Below are positions 34,234 through 37,848 of a stretch of DNA of 37,848 bases, in pieces. The notes under the pieces are model-generated. The model was not told where the DNA came from. It searched no databases and saw only the letters and a program-made list of their open reading frames with translations. This stretch comes from Amycolatopsis keratiniphila subsp. keratiniphila (GTDB lineage Bacteria; Actinomycetota; Actinomycetes; Mycobacteriales; Pseudonocardiaceae): the NCBI RefSeq assembly GCF_001620365.2, contig NZ_LQMT02000013.1, positions 1 through 37,848 on the forward strand. Reading direction: 5' to 3'. Position 1 is the stretch's first letter. Every line of letters starts with the position of its first letter. The position numbers and the translations under genes are program-made.

Positions 34234-35646
34234 ATGAAGAAGTACCACCTCACCGGGGCGGAGAACGGAGCCGCCACCTGGCACGACCGGAAGCGCTACC
34301 TGTGGTTGCTCGGGCTGGTGGTGCCACTGCTGCCCTTCGCCGCGATCGGGCTCCACGCGGCGACCGGGGCGGGCGTGGTCCTCTGGCTCGGCCCGTTCGT
34401 CGTCCTCGTGCTCGTGCCGCTCGTCGATCTCATGGCGGGGTATGACCACACCAATCCACCGGACGAGGTGATGGAAGCGCTCGAAGAGGACCGCTACTAC
34501 CGGTGGATCACCTACCTGTTCCTGCCGCTCCAGTACGCGGGTTTCGTGGTGGGAGCGTGGGTGCTTTCCGGTGACGGCATCTCCGTGTTCGGCAAGGTCG
34601 GTCTCGCCGTCACGCTCGGCACGGTCGCGGGCATCGGGATCAACACCGCGCACGAACTGGGGCACAAACGCGAGAGTGTGGAGCGCTGGGCGGCGAAGAT
34701 CGCGCTGGCGCAATGCTTCTACGGTCATTTCTACATCGAGCACAACCGCGGGCACCACGTCCGCGTCGCGACCCCGGAGGATCCCGCGTCGAGCAGGCTG
34801 GGGGAGAGCTTCTACCGGTTCTGGCCGCGCACCGTCTTCGGTTCGGTGCGCAGCGCGTGGGGTGTCGAGAAGAAACGCTACGCCCGCAAGGGAAGTCACC
34901 CGTTCCACCTGGGCAACGACGTGCTGAACGCATGGCTGATGAGCGCGGCGCTGTGGGGTGTGCTGATCGCGTGGCTGGGGCTCGGCATCCTGCCGTACCT
35001 CGTCATCCAGGCCGTCTTCGGGTTCTCGCTGCTCGAAATCGTGAACTACATGGAGCACTACGGGATGCTCCGCAAGAAGGTCACCAACGGCGCGAAGTCG
35101 CGCTACGAACGCGTGACGCCGTCGCATTCGTGGAACTCGAACAACGTCGCCACCAATGTCCTGCTGTACCACCTGCAACGGCACAGCGACCACCACGCGA
35201 ACCCGACCCGGCGATTCCAGACCTTGCGTGATTTCAAGGAAAGCCCGGTGCTGCCGACCGGATACACCGGGATGATGATCGTCGCGCTCGTCCCGCCGTT
35301 GTTCCGCAGGGTGATGGACCCGCGCGTGGTCCGCCACTTCGACGGAGACCTCCGCCAGGCGAACGTCCAGCCGGGGAAACTGGCTTCCCTGCTGAAGAAG
35401 TACCCGCCCGCCTCCTTCGACGACCGGGAAATGTCCTTTTCGGACACCGCGCTCACCCTCGTCGACGAGGTCGACGCCGCCCGATGCCCGGGATGCGGCT
35501 ACACCTACCGCGTCGTCGAAGGCAACGAGCTCGAAGGGTTCGCCGCCGGCACCGCCTGGTCGGACGTCCCGGACGATTGGACCTGCCCGGACTGCGGTGT
35601 CCGCGACAAGATCGACTTCGTGCCGGTCCGCCGCGAGGTGGTCTGA
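34234..35646 (+). CDS. alkB: Alkane 1-monooxygenase fused to rubredoxin
   Basis: The 470-residue product has an AlkB-type integral-membrane hydroxylase with all histidine boxes: HELGHK (His140, His144), EHNRGHH (His170, His174, His175) and QRHSDHH (His317, His320, His321), plus the NYMEHYG motif. These bind the diiron centre that hydroxylates terminal carbons. A C-terminal rubredoxin domain follows: CPGC (418, 421) and CPDC (451, 454), with GYTY and DDWTCPDCG. Usual AlkB proteins are ~400 residues; fusion to rubredoxin is a recognised actinobacterial form that removes the need for a separate electron carrier. ATG 34234 has CGGAGG upstream. Sigma-factor and peptide genes follow closely. Confidence 0.97.
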   Translation: MKKYHLTGAENGAATWHDRKRYLWLLGLVVPLLPFAAIGLHAATGAGVVLWLGPFVVLVLVPLVDLMAGYDHTNPPDEVMEALEEDRYYRWITYLFLPLQYAGFVVGAWVLSGDGISVFGKVGLAVTLGTVAGIGINTAHELGHKRESVERWAAKIALAQCFYGHFYIEHNRGHHVRVATPEDPASSRLGESFYRFWPRTVFGSVRSAWGVEKKRYARKGSHPFHLGNDVLNAWLMSAALWGVLIAWLGLGILPYLVIQAVFGFSLLEIVNYMEHYGMLRKKVTNGAKSRYERVTPSHSWNSNNVATNVLLYHLQRHSDHHANPTRRFQTLRDFKESPVLPTGYTGMMIVALVPPLFRRVMDPRVVRHFDGDLRQANVQPGKLASLLKKYPPASFDDREMSFSDTALTLVDEVDAARCPGCGYTYRVVEGNELEGFAAGTAWSDVPDDWTCPDCGVRDKIDFVPVRREVV

Positions 35647-35661
35647 CATGCGACCGCGCGG

Positions 35662-36180
35662 ATGACCGATCAAGCGGCCTTCACCACCATCTACCGGCAG
35701 CATTCCGTCCCGATCTTCCGCTACCTGCGGATGCGCGTCCCCTCGGCCGCGGCGGCGGAAGACCTCACCAGTGAAGCGTTCCTCCGTGCCTGGCGGAAAC
35801 TTCCGGACTTCCAGCCGGGGGTCGGTTCCTTCACCGGGTGGCTCTACACGATCGCCGACAATCTGGCCCGCGACTACCGCAAATCGGCCAGATACCGGCG
35901 AGAACTGCTCGACGGCGAGGACCACGACGCTCCCGACCACGGCGGCGGCGCCGAACAGCTGGCACTGGCCCGGATCCAGGCGGCCGCGCTCCGGCGGTGC
36001 CTGGCGGGCCTCAGCGAGCCACAACGGCAATGCCTGCTCCTGCGGTTCTTCGCGGGCCTGTCGGTCGCGGAAGTGGCCGAGGCGATGAACAAGAACCCCA
36101 ACAGCGTCCGGGCCCTCCAGCACCGCGCGGTGCGCGCGCTCGCGACCTCGATGGCCGGATTCGCGACCGAAGGAAGGTGA
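35662..36180 (+). CDS. ECF-type RNA polymerase sigma factor
   Basis: The 172-residue protein has sigma region 2 (YRQHSVPIFRYLRMRVPSAAAAEDLTSEAFLRAWRKL, ending FTGWLYTIADNLARDYRK) and region 4 (CLAGLSEPQRQCLLLRFFAGLSVAEVAEAMNKNPNSVRALQHRAVRAL). No C-terminal extension is present. It begins 15 bp after alkB on the same strand, so it is probably co-transcribed. No obvious anti-sigma factor gene is adjacent; the 42-residue membrane peptide 7 bp downstream is the only close candidate partner. Targets are unknown. Confidence 0.94.
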   Translation: MTDQAAFTTIYRQHSVPIFRYLRMRVPSAAAAEDLTSEAFLRAWRKLPDFQPGVGSFTGWLYTIADNLARDYRKSARYRRELLDGEDHDAPDHGGGAEQLALARIQAAALRRCLAGLSEPQRQCLLLRFFAGLSVAEVAEAMNKNPNSVRALQHRAVRALATSMAGFATEGR

Positions 36181-36187
36181 CCGCGCG

Positions 36188-36316
36188 ATGTACGCGTTCC
36201 TGATGATCGCCAAGGTGATGGGCCCACTGCTCGTCCTGATGCTGTGCCCGATCTGGCTGCCGATGATCGGCATGCTGGTGGGCAGGGTCTTCGACGCCTT
36301 CTCGGGCAAAGGGTGA
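36188..36316 (+). CDS. 42-residue membrane peptide downstream of the sigma factor
   Basis: ATG 36188 to TGA 36316 encodes MYAFLMIAKVMGPLLVLMLC then PIWLPMIGMLVGRVFDAFSG and KG. It is almost entirely hydrophobic with Lys/Arg at the ends: one or two membrane helices. GGAAGG lies about ten bases before the ATG, and the gene starts 7 bp after the sigma-factor stop. Co-transcription with alkB and the sigma factor is likely. It could stabilise AlkB in the membrane or tether the sigma factor, but neither is shown. A chance open frame remains possible, although the hydrophobicity and spacing argue against it. Confidence 0.6.
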   Translation: MYAFLMIAKVMGPLLVLMLCPIWLPMIGMLVGRVFDAFSGKG

Positions 36317-36378
36317 TTCACCCGCCTTCTCTCGGGTACCCGAAGATCGAAAGCGGAACCGACGAGGCAGGAGGCATC

Positions 36379-37476
36379 GTGCAAAGCTCAACGCTCCGGG
36401 ACGTCACCGCCCGCGAAGGACCGTTCGCGTCGGTCTACTTCGACAACTCGCACGACACCGAGGACGCCGCCGCGCAGCTGGAGTTGCGCTGGCGGTCGAT
36501 CCGCAGGCAGCTGGCCGACGAGGGCGCGGAGGAGCGGACGCTCACCGCTCTCGACGCGGCCGTGGCCGCCGCCCCGCCTTCGGAGGGCAAGGCGGGCCGA
36601 GCACTGGTCGCGGAGGGGAACGAGGTCGTACTCGACGAGGAACTCGTGGAGCCGCCGCTCCGCGAGGTCGCCCGTGTCGCGCCACAGCCGTACCTGCTCC
36701 CGCTCCTGCGGCTCACTCCGGCCGTCGTGCCGCACGTGGTCGTGGTCGTGGACCGGACGGGGGCCGATCTGTTCGCGTCCGGTGAGGACGGTGCCGAACA
36801 GCGGACCGTCCAAGGTGAGGACCATCCGGTGCACAAGGTGCGCGGTGGTGGCTCGGCTTACTGGAACATCCAGCACCGGGTGGAGGCGGTGGCGGAACGC
36901 AACGCCGCGGAGGTCGCACGGGAGGCGGTGAAGCTCGCCGATTCCGTCGGCGCCGAGGTGCTGGTGCTCGCGGGGGAGGTGCAGGCGCGAGCGCAGGTGC
37001 GTGACGAACTCGCCCCGCGCGGCAAGGAGAAGGTCGTCGAGCTGGAAGAAGGCGGCCGGGCGGACGGGAGTGGCCCGGAGGCACTCGAAGCCGAGGTGCG
37101 CCGGGTGCTGGCCGAACACGCCGAACGCGGTCGCCAGGACGTGATCGACCGCTTCCGCGCCGAACAGGGCCGCGAGGGCGGCCTGGCGGCGGACGGGCTC
37201 GCGCGGACGACGGCCGCCCTCCGGTCGGGTGCCGTCGAGACCTTGCTGATCGATGCCGATTCCTTGGCCGACCGCCTGGTCTGGGTCTCCGGCGAACCGA
37301 CCCAGGTCGCGGCCGCGAAGGAGGATCTCGAACTCTCCGGCACGGAGTCGCCGACCGAGTGCCGCGCGGACGAAGCGCTTCCGGTGGCCGTGCTGGCCGA
37401 AGGCGCGGACATCGTCCCCGTCAGCGGTGAGGGTCTGACGGAGGGCGTCGGCGCGGTTCTTCGGTTCGCGATCTGA
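36379..37476 (+). CDS. Vms1/baeRF-like (Rv2629-type) protein
   Basis: GTG 36379 with AGGAGG upstream gives 365 residues. The sequence has a central eRF1-like core: VVVVVDRTGADLF, then HKVRGGGSAYWNIQHRVEAVAERNAAEVAREAVKLADSVGAEVLVLAGEVQAR, and a C-terminal VETLLIDADSLADRLVWVSG and ALPVAVLAEGADIVPV. I recognise this as the actinobacterial Rv2629/baeRF family, annotated as Vms1-like peptidyl-tRNA hydrolase. In Vms1 the loop carries a GxxQ-type glutamine; here the loop reads RGGGSAYWNIQ, so the catalytic Gln position is uncertain. A role at stalled or dormant ribosomes is inferred from the family. Confidence 0.8.
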   Translation: MQSSTLRDVTAREGPFASVYFDNSHDTEDAAAQLELRWRSIRRQLADEGAEERTLTALDAAVAAAPPSEGKAGRALVAEGNEVVLDEELVEPPLREVARVAPQPYLLPLLRLTPAVVPHVVVVVDRTGADLFASGEDGAEQRTVQGEDHPVHKVRGGGSAYWNIQHRVEAVAERNAAEVAREAVKLADSVGAEVLVLAGEVQARAQVRDELAPRGKEKVVELEEGGRADGSGPEALEAEVRRVLAEHAERGRQDVIDRFRAEQGREGGLAADGLARTTAALRSGAVETLLIDADSLADRLVWVSGEPTQVAAAKEDLELSGTESPTECRADEALPVAVLAEGADIVPVSGEGLTEGVGAVLRFAI

Positions 37477-37481
37477 CCGGA

Positions 37482-37736
37482 TCAGGACGTCGCGACCGCG
37501 TCGCGTGCCTTGTCTCCGCCGGCGACCGAGCTCTCCCGCGCGCAGTGGGCGCAGCAGAAGAAGCGGTCCTCCACCTGGATGCCGTGTCCGACCACGCGGC
37601 AGCCGCAGTGCTCGCAGATCGGCGCCAGCTGGTGGATCGCGCACTCGAAGGAGTCGAAGGTGTGCTTCGCTCCGTCGACGGTGTGGATCTCGAACGTCTT
37701 TTCGTAGTCGTTTCCGCAGACTTCACAGTTCGTCAT
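37482..37736 (-). CDS. Small zinc-ribbon protein
   Basis: The 84-residue protein has CEVCGNDY, ECAIH, CEHCGCRVVGHG and CCAHC groups, giving at least eight cysteines and several histidines; two zinc sites are likely. There is no enzyme motif. Similar short actinobacterial proteins are known to me only as uncharacterised metal-binding/Prokaryotic-metallothionein-like proteins. It is convergent with the Vms1-like gene, whose stop is 6 bp from its own. Confidence 0.8.
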   Translation of the reverse strand: MTNCEVCGNDYEKTFEIHTVDGAKHTFDSFECAIHQLAPICEHCGCRVVGHGIQVEDRFFCCAHCARESSVAGGDKARDAVATS

Positions 37737-37795
37737 GCCGGAGGGCTACCCGGCCTGTGGCGTCGGCAACCACCGGGAGCTGATCGCGCGGGTCA

Positions 37796-37821
37796 GGTCC
37801 GTGAAGGCCTCCTTGAGGGAC
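37796..37821. repeat. Second copy of the 26-nt repeat arm, at the window end
   Basis: It is identical to 4064-4089. Here the matching right arm is absent: CAGTGCCACCAATGTGGCAT follows in its place, itself a small inverted repeat (TGCCAC / GTGGCA). The element may continue or end beyond the window. Confidence 0.85.
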
Positions 37822-37848
37822 AGTGCCACCAATGTGGCATTGGGGACA

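Noticed and set aside
36188..36316. Calling the 42-residue peptide an anti-sigma factor
   Set aside because: It has no cytoplasmic anti-sigma domain or zinc-binding motif; only position suggests a link.
34168..36384. Minus-strand frame of 738 codons opposite alkB and the sigma factor
   Set aside because: The plus-strand genes show complete catalytic motifs; the antisense frame is His/Arg/Glu-rich shadow sequence typical of high-GC DNA.

Overview
The window is high-GC actinobacterial DNA. F420/LLM-type oxidoreductase, BTAD/SARP and GlxA-type regulators, a modular type I PKS, an AlkB-rubredoxin fusion and frequent GTG starts all fit. The style of the intergenic palindromes (GTTGCGAAAG...CTTTCGCAAC and GTGAAGGCCTCC...) suggests Pseudonocardiales, most likely Amycolatopsis, but this is an inference from memory and not a proof. 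No rRNA, tRNA, CRISPR array or complete insertion sequence was seen.

1-7.7 kb is the end of a polyketide cluster. The last part of a type I PKS (AT-DH-KR-ACP-TE, plus strand, entering from the left) meets a convergent four-gene operon: type II thioesterase, a DUF5988-like small protein, an adenylate-forming ligase and a free-standing FabD-like acyltransferase. The ligase/acyltransferase pair looks like a set that activates and loads an acyl or amino-acyl starter. Two very long hairpins separate the PKS and the operon.

7.7-19.2 kb is accessory chromosome: RibD/DHFR-like reductase, AraC regulator, odd metallo-beta-lactamase-fold protein, LysE exporter, LLM oxidoreductase, a small secreted protein, a lipoprotein, a methyltransferase, a coupled pair of uncharacterised genes, a secreted SnoaL-like protein, a GlxA-type regulator with a Tat-exported DJ-1/PfpI partner, and a broken SARP/AfsR-type regulator.

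19.3-27.5 kb holds an NCS1-type permease and a four-gene Dpp/Nik-type ABC importer (two permeases, double ATPase, lipoprotein receptor). A cobalamin riboswitch and a hairpin overlapping the Shine-Dalgarno sequence precede the importer, which suggests uptake of cobalt or a corrinoid-related solute. A methyltransferase gene divergent from it carries a single in-frame TGA. The two non-coding stretches here (19269-19901 and 27112-27497) contain paired 23-nt palindromes with the same 23-7-23 layout.

27.5-37.8 kb starts with a CPA1 Na+/H+ antiporter and a small secreted protein. A terminal-hydroxylation locus follows: GMC oxidoreductase and ferredoxin/rubredoxin reductase (minus), PucR-type regulator (minus), then AlkB-rubredoxin fusion, ECF sigma factor and an unlisted 42-residue membrane peptide (plus). 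Together these could hydroxylate an alkane or fatty chain, supply the electrons and oxidise the alcohol. A Vms1/baeRF-like protein and a small zinc-ribbon protein close the window, which ends in another copy of the 26-nt repeat arm found beside the PKS.
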